The position numbers and the translations under genes are program-made. 64,000 nucleotides of DNA from Panulirus ornatus. Its lineage: Eukaryota; Arthropoda; Malacostraca; Decapoda; Palinuridae. How positions within the stretch are numbered: position 1 is the first letter of the stretch; every line of letters begins with the position of its first letter. The notes under the pieces were generated by a model. It was given only the letters and a program-made list of their open reading frames with translations. It was not told the DNA's origin and did no database searches. The DNA is taken from positions 77,888,613-77,952,612 of the forward strand of contig NC_092225.1 in assembly GCF_036320965.1 (NCBI RefSeq), given 5' to 3'. Positions 10,790-22,039 of this stretch are shown in pieces.

Positions 10790-11887
10790 CATTATAAGAA
10801 GTATTTCTCATGGTGAATACAAATCTGGGGTTAAAATAATGTTTAGTCGTCTTTATGACATTCATTTAAGCTGCTAAATGAGGTCAATTTAGAAATGTTT
10901 TCTGCTCCTTTGCATCGTATTGACTGGGTATGTATCAGTAACTGAGAGCATTATGACATATAAACCATGATTATTTCAAGTATACAAGTGTTTGATTATC
11001 TTATCTTTCAGTTTTGAAACAAAAAGTTTTTGGAGCTAGAAATTATCCTGAACCTTCATTTAGTATTTTTTTCAGAAAAAAACTTTTCCCTTAAAAACTC
11101 ATTATAAGAAGTATTTCTAATGCTGAATACAATTCTGGTGTTATGATATCGTTTAGTCGTCCTTATGACATTCAATTCAGCTGTTAAATGAAGTCAGTTT
11201 TAAAATGTTTTCTGCTCCTTTGCATCGTATTTACCGGGTATGTATCGGTAACTGAGAGCATTATGACATATTTTTAATGATTATTTTAAGTATAGAATTG
11301 TTTGAATATCTTATATTTCAATGTTGAAACAAAAAGTTTTTTGAGCTAATTTTTGGTATTTTTCTCAGAAAAGTAGATTTACTTTAAAAACTCATTATAG
11401 TCGTCTTAATGACACTTAATTAAGCTGTTAAATGAAATAAATTGTAAAATATCTTGTGATCCTGTGCATCTTATTTAGTAGGTATGTATCGATAACTGAG
11501 AGCATTATGATATATTAACCATGATTATTTTAAGTATAGAAGTGTTTGAATACCTTATCTTTCAAATTTGAAAGAAAACGCTATTGAAGCTAAAAAAAAT
11601 ACCCTGAACTATATTACCTTCACTTTTTGCTATTTTTCCTCAGAAAAAAAGGTTTCCTTTAAAGACTCATTATAAGAAGTAGTTTCATGCTGAATACAAA
11701 TTTGGTGTTAGAATAACGTTAAGTCCCCTTAATGACAATTAAGCTGTTAAATGATGTCAATTTTGAAATATTTTTGCTCTCTTGCATCGTATTTAATGAG
11801 TATGTATCGGTAAATGAGAGCATCATGATCTATTTTACATGATTATTTTAAGTATAGAAGTGTTTGAATATCTTACCTTTCAGTTTT
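10790..11887 (+). repeat. About 4 tandem copies of a ~300-bp repeat inside the hAT-like element
   Basis: Each copy starts near CATTATAAGAAGTATTTCT (10790, 11099 and, in variant form, 11666; a shortened copy lies near 11391). Each contains a GCATCGTAT...GGTATGTATC...AACTGAGAGCATTATGA block. Spacing is about 309 bp for the first pair and less after internal deletions. The copies are clearly diverged. Confidence 0.8.
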
Positions 11888-12278
11888 GAAATAACCCCTA
11901 TGGCAAGCACTGAAATTGCGCCCTTGGCTTGATTAGAAATGTACATACAGTGAATGTATATAAGAATATATACAGTGTAATTATGAACTGTTGAAGAGTT
12001 AGGCCAAACTAATATTTATATAAGCTCTTGAAGACTTAAAGTTAAAGACTTATTTGATCAAAATCGTAACGTAGAAGCGGTAATGCAACTGATAGTAGCA
12101 AAATATTACTATAGTTGAGAAGTAGGCGAGTTTCTTTTTTTTTTTATCTCACAAAACCAAACCGTTGAAATGTCAATCGGGCAGCATGTGCCAAAAAACA
12201 AACCTGTTGAGTGGCGCCCCCCATTCAAGTAGCGCCCAGGGCACTTACCCTCCCTGCCTTACCCTAGGAACGCCACTG
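11888..12278 (+). repeat. Right terminal block of the hAT-like element
   Basis: A direct copy of 10345-10730: both contain TGCAACTGATAGTAGCAAAA and GTCAATCGGGCAGCATGT. It lacks the left CAGGGGCGTATC end and closes with the true right terminus of the whole element. Confidence 0.8.
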
Positions 12279-12286
12279 CAGGGAGT

Positions 12287-13010
12287 GCAAATGCCTCTTG
12301 TTCACAAGAGTTCATATCATTATATCTTATATCTTCCTCGTTGTTGTGTGTCCTCTCTCACCACAGCTGTGTACTTGAGCTGCTGCTGCTGCTTCTGCTC
12401 GGGGTGCCAGTATATATCACTGGTCAGTGCTGTAGTTGGTGGCGATATTCTTGTGGACCGTGGGACGATATCTCTCACCCACTCAGGACTGACGAACGTC
12501 ATCCTCACTCAGTCTTTCCTCTCCCCAGTGTTTTACCCACTCGTCCTCCTTGCTCCTTCTACTTCGCTCATTCTCACTGTGATAATCCTCTCTCTCAGAA
12601 GCCTGATCTTCCCCCCCCCCCCTCCTTTTATGATTTTCGTGATCTTTCTGTGAACAGATTACCTTATTAGAGAACATGATACAGTGAATGTCCAGCACAT
12701 CAGTTGAACATGAAGCTCCTGCAGGGAGCATGGTGCACTTGCACTGTGAAGGATGGAGGTGTCACTCTGGGCTGTAATAAGAATCAGGATGTTACTTTTA
12801 CTCGTATGTTAAGAACGTGTTCGACGTGTTACTATTACACTGTTAGCGGACGCTTCAACTTATATGAAGGTCTTTGGGAAAACACCTTCAGGGATACAGT
12901 CATAATCTCTTACGCTAATGACATTCGTGAGACATTTGTCATACGTAATCAAGAACGGGACCATCAGAATTTTCGTCACCTCTGAAATATATTGAAAGAA
13001 CTACTTCCTG

Positions 13011-13012
<2 letters not shown>
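12287..13012. other. Spacer with one unassigned small open frame
   Basis: A plus-strand frame at 12704-12985 (93 codons, several Cys and Tyr) has no motif I recognise and no support beyond being open. The C run at 12610-12620 is simple sequence. Confidence 0.4.

Positions 13013-13057
<45 letters not shown>
13013..13057. repeat. (GT)n microsatellite
   Basis: A clean run of GT units. Confidence 0.97.
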
Positions 13058-13059
<2 letters not shown>

Positions 13060-13880
13060 GTCTCAAGGAATATGAATAACCGACCAGGGAGCCGTCAGGT
13101 ATTGCTCTCCTGCACAGCTGATGTTCCACCGTGGTCCAGTCTGTTGATGTGAGGAGGAGGAGGAGGAAGATGTTCAGTTGAATACGAGTAAAAGTGATGT
13201 GCGTGTGTATGTGGCCCGCGCACCCTGGCGGAGACTGATACATCGCACACTCCGTCGTCGGAACCTTGCTCGCAGCCTCAGCATCCTACGTCAATATCTT
13301 CATGAGACGTGATGCATTTATCTCCGAGCAGTCAGAGAATCAAGTGGTATTATATCTATAACTCTGGTTAGGTTAGGTTAGGTTAGTTAGGATTTTGCGC
13401 GAGTTATACCGTTAATGATGTCTCCTATAACGTGATCTACCTCATAAGGTGAAGATGATTTAGACCATGATACTTTGAGCAGTTGTTTCTCAGTATCTGA
13501 AGTACGATTGATTGATTGGTGCTGTATCATCGGCTGCTTTACTGTGTACCTCGTGTTCATCCTGTGAGCGGTAGCGCAAAAGGATTACAGGGGTCACAAA
13601 GGGTCATATGGTCAGACCTCAGTAGACAGATATTCATTAAATAATGAATTGTTGCAAAATTCAACTGAAATCAAATCCATAACTTAGTATGATTTATTTT
13701 TTTCACCAACAAAAAGGCTTATACTTTTTTTTTTTTTTTTTTTTTACACTAGCTCATACCTTAACGATGGTTCCTCTTTGATCATAGAAGTCAATGCTGA
13801 TATTTTTGATGATGTTGCAATCGGTGTTCACTGCTCGGCAATTATCGTCCGACCAGCTTAACGTCTCTAGTGGGTAAAGT
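13058..13880. other. Spacer with interstitial TTAGG and a T run
   Basis: Holds four to five units of the arthropod telomere motif at 13368-13392 (TTAGG, with one TTAG) and a T run at about 13729-13745. Nothing gene-like is seen. Confidence 0.6.
13368..13392 (+). repeat. Short interstitial TTAGG tract
   Basis: Consecutive TTAGG units with one shortened to TTAG. TTAGG is the ancestral arthropod telomere repeat. A tract this short may be chance or a healed break. Confidence 0.75.
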
Positions 13881-15120
13881 AACGAAAAACCATCGTTCGG
13901 GGTAAGTCCGTAAAGCATTTAGATTACCACAACGTGATGAATGACTCTCGGTATGGTTTGCAACGAAATCGCTCATGTACGACAGATCTGTTTGATTTCT
14001 TTAGTGATATGATCAACATGTATGACGAGTGTAAAGAGTGGATGTCATCTGTCTAGATTTTCAAAAAGAAAAAAAACATTCGATAGAGATCAGCATCAAA
14101 AGTTAAGTCGGTACAGATGGGGTCGCACGTCGGTGTTCAGGAAATTGCTTAACTGGTCGTAAACCAAGAGTTGTGATTAATGGCCAAGCATGAGGATGGT
14201 TCAACGTAACAAGTGGTGTACCGCAAGGATCAGTCTTAGGACCGGTTCTCTTTCTCATATATATTGATGATGCTGGTAACGGCTCCATTGTAGGATATCG
14301 AAATTCGCAGACGACGACGCTTAGTCTTGAGATGAATCTACAACAGAAATGGAACGTCTACAGCTTCATACTGACATATGTAAACTGATGGACGAGGCTC
14401 GTAGGTGGCCGGTGAATAATGATATAGATGAGTGCAACGTTTTGAATGTCTATATTGGCAATGATAAGGCGAGCTACAATATGTATTCGGTCGAACTGCA
14501 AGAGGTAAATGAGGAACAAGACCTGGGTGTAATAATCTTTGGTGATCTAAGGCCAAGTGAGCAGTGCACAAAAGCAGTTAAGAAGACGAACAAAATTTTT
14601 GGAATCATTGGTAGGACTATCGAATTTAAGGCCAGGGAAATTATCCTTACTCTTTACTAGTCACTCCTGCGTCTCCATCTTGAAAATTGTGTTCAATTTT
14701 GGTCACCTTACTTGAGGAAAGACATAGATGGAATGACGTTTCCCGGACTTAAATCCTATGATAGCTGAGTAAACGACTTAAATGTGTGTAGTTTAGATAA
14801 GAAAGGATTAAGGGTGATCTGATACAGGTATTCAGAATCATCAAAGTATTCGACAATATTGATTAAACGACTTACATAGGGACAGATTCGTCTGCTTTCA
14901 TTCGTAGTAATGGTTACGAGTTCGTGGGTAAACGTTTTACCTCGAATGAGGTGAAATACTTTTCCTTTATCAGGATTGTTAACATATGTAATGATTTACC
15001 AATTAGAGTGGTTGAAAGTGGTACCATAGATACATTTAAGAATAGACTTTATAGATATTTCACTTCAAATCCACGACTGACATTATTAGCTCTTCCTTAG
15101 CGACATGAAAAGTTTGTTTC
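13880..15120 (+). mobile_element. Family B (Jockey/CR1-like) LINE, decayed RT and C-terminus
   Basis: Across broken frames the sequence shows motif A as DVICLDFQK (about 14041-14067), then LTGRKPRVVINGQA, then the RT signature [20 protein letters not shown] (about 14209-14270), and further on DECNVLNVYIGNDKASYNM (about 14430-14485) and EEQDLGVIIFGDLRPSEQC. The C-terminal end with a NGYEFVGK-like and TFKNRL-like region reaches about 15100. An A run has broken the frame just after motif A (14064-14080). Stops and frameshifts throughout make it a dead copy. Its relatives lie at 37.3 and 39.3 kb. Confidence 0.85.
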
Positions 15121-15800
15121 TTTGTTTTTATTATGTACGTATTTGTACTCTTATCTCAGCGATCTATGACTCACATATCCCTTCCACTATCTCAGACAAC
15201 CTCTAAGGGATCCGGTGGTCTGTTTGCTCTTTGAAATGCCTTTGTGTCCTTATTTCACTCCTAGTAATTGTGCTGTCCCATAGGCGACACAGGTGCTCCA
15301 TGCAAGACACTGACAATTCTGGAAAAGGACTGGAGATGCCAGTGTAAGATGGTTTTGCATGGTGAAGGAGTGGGACATCTGCATGAGGTTAGGTAATGGG
15401 GGAGTGGAGTTTAGTGGAGGGGGGGGGGGACTGAAGTGGACACCAAGATGTGATGTACCAAGAGGTATCGGGTGTTCCTTGGGACGTCTTCTTAAGTTCT
15501 AGAGGGATGGCAATAATGGGTCTTCGTTCCCGTCCTCCCGGGGCGGCCTGTATACCCCAGCGGGATGGCAGGTAAAGAAACACTCATAACTTCTCCGTTT
15601 GTCGTTGGCTTTGCAACATCAGTACTTTAAATACGAGTGAGAAATGAAAATAGTGTGCACTAATTTTTGGGGGGATTGGAGCGGCCATTCATGATTATTA
15701 AGTAACCTACGCTTTTGGGTCTAATGTTCGACCGATTGTCTGTGATCACTCACGAATAAATACTGATGAGTGTAGGCTTTGAGATGGTAACCTTGGACCA
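15121..15800. other. Unique spacer
   Basis: No recognisable gene or repeat, apart from a G run near 15419-15430. Confidence 0.5.
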
Positions 15801-15819
15801 GAGGTAATGATGAAGACAG

Positions 15820-17520
15820 GTGTTATTCCTGCCTGGAAATGGAAGTCAAGGTATGTCCACCAAGCCACACTACGTTATCTTGAGGAAGCTGCTGCAAGAA
15901 GCACACATGAGGACGGCCTTGGTTGGTACTGACGCTGGAAGAGTGGGCTGCATCGCCGGAGTCTTCCACGTTCGCTTTCCGGATGTTCATCTTGAAAGTG
16001 CAGCCAATTCTCTTCATGTCCATCCGCGCGCATCGAGAGGGCAGTTTACTGCTGTATGTGGATGGCTGGCAAGCCCTCAGACCCATCTGCTCTGAGGGAG
16101 TTGCCGGAGCAGACGCTTGAGGCATTTATAGAAACGATTTTCGTCCATTGCCTTCGACCAGACGAACGGCTTAACAGGATGTTGAAGGGAACAGGAGGCA
16201 TTACTGGGCCTGCGTGAGATCCCCAGCCGTTGTCAAGTGGTCGCTGAGCGAACCTCTTTCAGTCCAACTGATTCTGGACTTGGAACACCACCGTGGCAAA
16301 ACCACTGAAAAAAAAGAGATCCTAGTTTCTTACACCACGACGAGGAACCTGGTGGTCATCATTCGAAGCCGAGGAAACCCATCCCTGGAGGCTGGTGAAG
16401 ACCTCACTGACTTGCGAACGAATCATCGATGGAAAAGGGTGTTGCAGCGATCGAAGGGAGAAGTATGACTTGTTCTTAAAGGACGTGATCTTGAACAGAA
16501 CGACTGCTTTCGACTCTCCGACCAAGAAGATCTCTTTCAGGGTCTTCAGAGCCACAAAGAGTTGGATAATACAGAACCGAAATTTCCACTGCTTAAAGCA
16601 AACATCTCTTTCTTCAGTAGGATGTACACCGTCACAACAGAACGGAAGGGGTTCATGAGCACATTCTTTTCCCAGGAAGGCCCATTCGGCACTGCTTTCA
16701 AAAGCTAGCGATGTACCGTTCTGCAAAGTCGGGCATCGTTCACTGCCTCGAGAAAGGTGCAGAAACCATGGCAGATATGTTGGTAGAGCAGCCTTGGTAC
16801 AAGGCACCTCGAGGAATTCAACCAAGGTCGCTTTCTCAAACGCCTCCAGCTGGAGGTGAGGAAAGTGCGGCGACTCGACATCGTCTGCAACACATATCGA
16901 GAGGTTTCCATCAAGGGAGCAGCACGGGGTAACCGTGACCATGGTATACACCTGAAGAGGGGTTGAAGTAGAAGTGGTTTGACTTTCCCAGCAACATTAC
17001 CAACAAGTTAGAAGTGAATTGAGCTATTAGTGACGAAGCTAAACAGCGATTTCACTTGCCAGACGACCTGAACATCACTCTGGGTGACAGAAAGGCTGTT
17101 GGATCATCGCAAACCGAGAGAAGATGTTCTGAGTGAGTGCATCCAGGACGAAGCTAACTCACGGATGGTCTTCCACATGCACTGAACAGCGGAGCTTCGA
17201 CTGTGCCGGTGAGGGCATCCGGCTCTGATGTGATCGCACTCCTTGTCCACTACTTCTCCCGGCCCGACTCGGTCATTGAAGGATGTCACGTCGTGGAGAG
17301 CTGAGGGATCAGGAAGACAGAGAGAATCCTCAACAACAGAGAACTGAAGGATGCCTACACAGACCTGAACAAAGTGCGGCTTCTGGTCTCTTTGTGGCAC
17401 TGGTTTGTTTGCTACTCCACATCAGTTCAAAAGGGACGCTCTCCAGGAATGTGCCTCAAAGGCAGGAAATGGTGTCCGAAACATGCCACAGATGCTGTTG
17501 TTGATCTGATGAGTCGTTCA
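15820..17520 (+). pseudogene. Broken copy of a multicopy invertebrate gene with an EADTR...DTDV-type region
   Basis: Reading across frames on the plus strand gives, in order: VVKWSLSEPLSVQLILDLEH (about 16218-16280); SHKELDNTEPKFPLLKANI (about 16550-16605); VRRLDIVCNTYREVSIKGA (about 16866-16920); DEANSRMVFHMH (about 17148-17184); and SGSDVIALLVHYFS (about 17217-17258). From memory, this order matches a family of large uncharacterised, often repeated proteins of cnidarians, molluscs and arthropods, in which the blocks read like RLDVVWD..., HEEADTRLLLH... and ...DTDVVVL.... The frame changes several times and stops occur inside, so it is a pseudogene. The 209-codon minus-strand frame at 16322-16951 is antisense to these blocks. 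The family's function is not known to me, and both ends are approximate. Similarity may continue weakly to about 17900. Confidence 0.6.
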
Positions 17521-18070
17521 TTCGAGCAGTTTTAACTGGACGCCTTGAACATCAAGGCGTTGGCGTGCGAGTCGACGACACCAAAACGTGGCAATCATTC
17601 CACCATCGTAGTATGCGCTGTACCGTCACTGCCCCCGCAGAACGATGCTCCAAGAAGGTGAGAGTATGGTCAGCTGCCCATGACCTGCTGGACAAAGACC
17701 TTGATCCACATCTTCATGTTCGGAGGGAAGAAGAGAATACGTCCACTCAAGAATGCATCGTGATCCATGCCGTCACAGCGGTGCAGCAAGCAAAGTCTTA
17801 CCTCTACTGCACTAAGCATATGTCAGAGCGGCAGCTGAGAATGTTTGAGGTTTGTAATCAACAGAAGGATTTGTCTTTGTATATATGTATACATCTTCAG
17901 TTTGACCATAGAACACATAAATGTTATTGTTTATACGTAATTTGTTCTCCAGTCTGTATGAACACATAACAATGATATTTTTCATAAAACAATAGGGTAT
18001 AAGCTACATATATTGTACCGCTTATAATTCTCGAGAATCACAAAGTTTAAATTAACTCGAAATATCAGTG

Positions 18071-18075
<5 letters not shown>

Positions 18076-18127
<52 letters not shown>
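18076..18127. repeat. (TA)n microsatellite
   Basis: Alternating AT in otherwise AT-rich sequence. Confidence 0.95.
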
Positions 18128-18131
<4 letters not shown>

Positions 18132-19770
18132 TATATATTTGCTGTGTCTCTACTGCATATTGTAGGGATTCGTAGTTGTTTTTTCTTGTATGTCATATTC
18201 CTAGTGTAAAGCTAACAGGATGGAGTGCGGAAACATATACGTATGTTACATACTATTTACCAGCCATCTCTCAGTGGAAGTGGGTGCCGTACGGGGCACC
18301 AACGGAGCCTCACCTCTGCCTCCCTTCCAGTTTGAAGGATCGGGAAGGGTCACATGGGAACAACCAATAACCCTCGGCTTAACTTTTACAAGTCTGGCAA
18401 ATTACGGCGAGCGAGAACAACCCGGCGTGTCAGTCTCACCCACCATGATGATGAGGAGGTCTCTCCCGTGTTTGTGTCTTAGTTCCACTCGTCGACCGCC
18501 ACTGCTGCTGAGGCTCTGTGGAGACTGTCTTAGACATTTCCCCCGGGAGAGCGTAAAGCTGCAGCTCAAGATGCAGCATCATTATGTAGTTCCGATGGAT
18601 GCTGTGTAAAGTGCAAGGTTAATCATTGTATTTAAGCGATTTTAGGTGTTTTACTGAATTCTGAAAAAAAGTTATCTGTCATAGACCAGGTCACCTTTGC
18701 AGCTCAGAACCTCTGAAAAAAGGAATTAAAAACAAACTGTAATTGAAACAAGAAACATAGATTAATGAAGCTTTCGCTGCAGCAGCGCTAAAGCTTTGTC
18801 TCGTTGGAGATTGGTTAGTCGAGAAGGGGAAATGCTAAGGTTTTCACTCGGACTGTCATGAGTTTGAGGGAAACAGCAGGATGGCCAGAGACCGAGCAGT
18901 TGTGACTGTAGCCAAGTAAGTAACACCTGCTTCCCTTACCAGGTACACGAGAAGAACGAATTATGGTCGGGATACGAGTGAGAGCGAGGCTGACCGTGTA
19001 GCACACAAGCTTTCAGACAAGCAGTAGTGTGTGGAGACAGAAGTATAATGACCCTGAGTTTATCACCAAGATGATGTACTGCTGCAGAATGGACCATAAG
19101 TCATAAGCTGAGATGAGTCCCACTAAAGACCTTTTAAGCGACGTGGCTTTATGACTGCCTCGCTCTGAGCGACCTCCCTTATAGGGCAAAGGAGGAGAAT
19201 GTTGGTACGCGGTGCGTTGGTCGTAGGAGGCGGTGGCTGGCAGGAATTTCTTGTATTCGCTTTAAGAACTATGAACGCGATCGCTTGGATGAAACTTTTT
19301 TGTGGCGTAATGTATTTCTCCTCCGTGACGCAACTACTGTACTTATCAATGTTACCTGCAGGTAAACTCGCTCTGTGAAACGTATTCCTCTGATGAATGT
19401 AGCATCTGATGATGGTATAATTACTGTTGTTATTTACATCATCATTACTTATAACGTTTGGTGCAGTATTATCAGTATTCCTCCATATTAGATCAAAAAT
19501 GACTTTCAAAGGTAGATACGTGCAGTGAAAAACAGTGAGTGGAGCTGACATAATGCAGGAGTTTAATGTTAGAATATAATGCCACGAACAGTAATATATT
19601 GTATGATATTATAATGTGGGAATAATGCATGGTGTTCACAGCAGTAAGATCAGGTACTGGGAATATCATTAGATTCACCAGGACAAAACATGGCTTACTT
19701 TCCTGCTTAGATTTGACGTATTCATGTCCATTGTGATGAGGTGGATAACTGGAAACGTTATCTATCATTG

Positions 19771-19773
<3 letters not shown>
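18128..19773. other. Unique spacer
   Basis: About 1.6 kb with no recognised element. A 129-codon plus-strand frame (18220-18609) has mixed composition and no motif, so it is left unassigned. Confidence 0.45.

Positions 19774-19825
<52 letters not shown>
19774..19825. repeat. (TA)n microsatellite, left of the tRNA-like pair
   Basis: Alternating AT tract. Confidence 0.97.
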
Positions 19826-19831
<6 letters not shown>

Positions 19832-19847
19832 CATAATACCCCCCCAC

Positions 19848-19997
19848 CCCAACAGCCAGGACTCGAACCCAGGGCCTTTTGCGTGGTAATCGGAAACGCT
19901 AACCGCTCGGTTGTGAATGTAAGGGGTGATCGTAGCCGAGCGTTTAGCGTTGCCGACTACCACGCAAAATGTCCTGGGTTCGAGTCCTGGCTGTTGG
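19848..19997. repeat. Head-to-head pair of tRNA-derived (SINE-like) sequences
   Basis: The right arm (19932-19997, plus strand) has a box-A-like GTAGCCGAGCGTTTAGC and an exact box-B-like GGTTCGAGTCC, followed by a TGGCTG end. The left arm (19848-19910) is its near-complete reverse complement, with GGACTCGAACC and CTAACCGCTCGG. The spacer is about 21 bp. Each arm resembles the internal promoter half of a class II (Ser/Leu type) tRNA, but neither has a complete acceptor stem, so these are tRNA-derived repeats and not working tRNA genes. (TA)n tracts lie on both sides. Confidence 0.8.
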
Positions 19998-20045
19998 AGC
20001 GTATTATGTGTTCTATGAAAGTGCATGTTCATATGCACAGTATTC

Positions 20046-20046
<1 letters not shown>

Positions 20047-20099
<53 letters not shown>
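20047..20099. repeat. (GT)n-(TA)n compound microsatellite
   Basis: About 10 GT units passing directly into TA units, on the right side of the tRNA-like pair. Confidence 0.97.
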
Positions 20100-20101
<2 letters not shown>

Positions 20102-20552
20102 TCGTCTGTTTTCATACGTTTCATCTATGACCACGATATGATAGCGTGGTTTTGCCCGTGCTGTTTCGCAACCATTGAAGAATATATAAGAAATAACGCA
20201 GGAAACTGAGCATTTTTCATCGCTTTGTGCCTCGCTGGATGACTCCCTGTTTTTCCAGGTAGCCATGTATTATTTTCAGGCGTATATTTGTGAATCCGTG
20301 AGTTTGTTTGGTGTGTGGGACGAGTGGAATAGGATTACTGTCCGGGTGTTGATATTTTCTGCACGAGACTCGACCCCGCTGAAGTTGCTTGGTGTAGAAC
20401 ACCCGGGGGGGGGGGGGGTACGTAATGGAGGTTAGTGAAGTTGAGGAATTGAATCGTACGTTTGAGGTCAGCCTCGATAGACGGTCGAGGTGGTCATGAA
20501 AGGCTGGTAGCGTTATACCGTATGGCCTTCACCTTCAGATATTGAATGATCT
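20100..20552. other. Unique spacer
   Basis: Only a G run at 20404-20418 stands out. Confidence 0.5.
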
Positions 20553-20690
20553 AATGTGGAGGATTATCTTATGTGGAAGATTATCTTATGTGGAGGATTA
20601 TCTTATGTGGAGGATTACCTTATGTGGAGAATTATCTTACCTGAAGGATTAACTTTTCTGGAGGATTATTTTATTTTGGAGGATTTTATC
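20553..20690. repeat. Minisatellite, 17-bp unit, about 8 copies
   Basis: The unit is GTGGAGGATTATCTTAT, decaying towards the right (TTTCTGGAGGATTATTT). It ends next to a foldback element. Confidence 0.9.
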
Positions 20691-20696
20691 TTACCT

Positions 20697-20769
20697 ACTT
20701 AAGCACGACTGTACGACCCTTAGGTCAGGTCGAAGACCAGGCCAAGGGGTCGTACCGTCGTGTTCAAGT
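20697..20769. mobile_element. Foldback (palindromic) element, short copy
   Basis: The left arm ACTTAAGCACGACTGTACGA and the right arm TCGTACCGTCGTGTTCAAGT are near-perfect reverse complements, with an inner GGTCAGGTCGAAGACCAGGCC. The arm sequence is the same as the 21-bp minisatellite unit at 22.9 kb and the arms at 53.8 and 58.9 kb. Confidence 0.75.
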
Positions 20770-21130
20770 GGGTCAGAGCGAGTCGTACTCACTATCAGTG
20801 AGGGGGGGAGCTGTCATTACTGATGGTTAGATCATCCGTGGTCGTTACGTTTTCTTTTAAGTTTCACGCTGTTACGTGTATCATGAGAACGGTTCTCTAG
20901 ATTCATAGATGCCCCGTCCGAGAGCTCACTCCACTGTACACCCTAGCACAAGACTCTGGTCTATACGCTCTCATGCCATCCATCCCTTGCTGGGGGAATT
21001 TACTGAACCCGGTTGTAACTTGTTGAGCCAGTCATATGATGCTGCCTTAAACCCCCACGGCGTGGCCAAGCTGGATCGGATCCTGTGTTAAGTAATGCAC
21101 AACAGCTTGTACCCAGTGGAATGACAGTGA

Positions 21131-21133
<3 letters not shown>

Positions 21134-21217
<84 letters not shown>
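21134..21217. repeat. (TC)n microsatellite
   Basis: About 42 TC units without interruption. Confidence 0.98.
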
Positions 21218-21221
<4 letters not shown>

Positions 21222-22039
21222 CGGTCTCCTGGCTTACCTCCTCCCTCGTGCCAGCCAAAATTTCTGCGCTTTAAAATTCAGCTGTGCAGCATTTCCAGAT
21301 CTTCCACACGGCCATTAAATCTTGTCAGAAGTTCAGGCTGGCGGTCGCGGACTTTGTTGATAGTTTCCACCGAAATTATCGTGTTCAGGTTTTATGGGGG
21401 TTTTGACCGAGAACGGCGAGGAGCAGCAGCGGACTCCACTGGGTCATTCCGAGGCTGCTTGTGTTAGAGGGAAGATATCAGTGATGAATTTCCTTTGACA
21501 TTTGACAATTACTCTGGTGAGATCGTGTGTGGCAAGTCTTGCAGCAGCGGTGCGTTGCGACGTCTGAAACACTATGTGTTGCAACTCCTGAGGGGGTTGC
21601 CTTGCAGCTCGCTCTTGAATAACTTTGGGATATCGCGTTACAACATCCGATGCAACGGAAAATGTCATTCTTTTTCTCTTCATTTTTTTTTTCATTATTC
21701 AATACTGTCTTTTACTCTTCATCAGAACCGCACAGTTATACATCCACCATCTTCGTACTCCACCTGTCTGCTGCCACACCCTGTGTTCTGTTATGTTCCC
21801 ACATCCTCCTCTCCCTCCTCCTCCTCCTCTTACTGTTGCTGCTGCTGCTGTTTGATCACAAGTTTGTATGACATCCAGGCCACTATACACTGTTGTCTTC
21901 CCTAGTGCCGATCCACGTTGTGTTATCGTAATGCTGAGTTCCTTATTATTGTGCTCTGTTATCTTCATTCTCACGCGCGTGTCTGTGTCCATTACTCCCA
22001 TGCCTTGTTACTATACTATTAGCCTCTCTTTCCTTGCCA
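21218..22039. other. Spacer
   Basis: Contains short CCT and GCT triplet runs at 21805-21850 (CTCCTCCTCC, then TGCTGCTGCTG). No gene is recognised. Confidence 0.5.

Larger units (their letters stand above)
10328..12278. mobile_element. Non-autonomous hAT-like DNA transposon with internal tandem repeats
   Basis: The left end reads CAGGGGCGTATCTAGG. The right end, reverse-complemented, reads CAGTGGCGTTCCTAGG (13 of 16 match). The element is bounded by CAGTGAGT (10320-10327) and CAGGGAGT (12279-12286), an 8-bp target duplication with one mismatch; 8 bp is the hAT hallmark. A left block (10328-10730) and a right block (about 11888-12278) are direct copies of each other, and the left one also ends in an internal TACGCCACTG. 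Between them lie about four copies of a roughly 300-bp repeat. No transposase frame is present, so movement would need an enzyme supplied in trans. LTR identity was considered, but the ends do not fit. Confidence 0.8.

Noticed and set aside
10328..12278. LTR retrotransposon, suggested by two direct ~400-bp terminal blocks
   Set aside because: The outer termini are inverted (CAG...CTG) with an 8-bp duplication. There is no TG...CA end, no primer-binding site next to the left block and no gag-pol.
12704..12985. 93-codon plus-strand frame with several Cys residues
   Set aside because: No recognisable motif, no homologous copy in the window and no support for splicing or a promoter. Left as spacer.
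16322..16951. 209-codon minus-strand frame
   Set aside because: The recognisable protein blocks are on the plus strand across it, so this frame is a shadow.
18220..18609. 129-codon plus-strand frame in non-repeat DNA
   Set aside because: Mixed composition, but no motif and no neighbouring exon-like frames. Open length alone is not enough in 64 kb.
19932..19997. Functional tRNA gene
   Set aside because: Box-A- and box-B-like parts are present, but a complete acceptor stem is not evident and the copy is paired with an inverted twin, which fits a tRNA-derived repeat.
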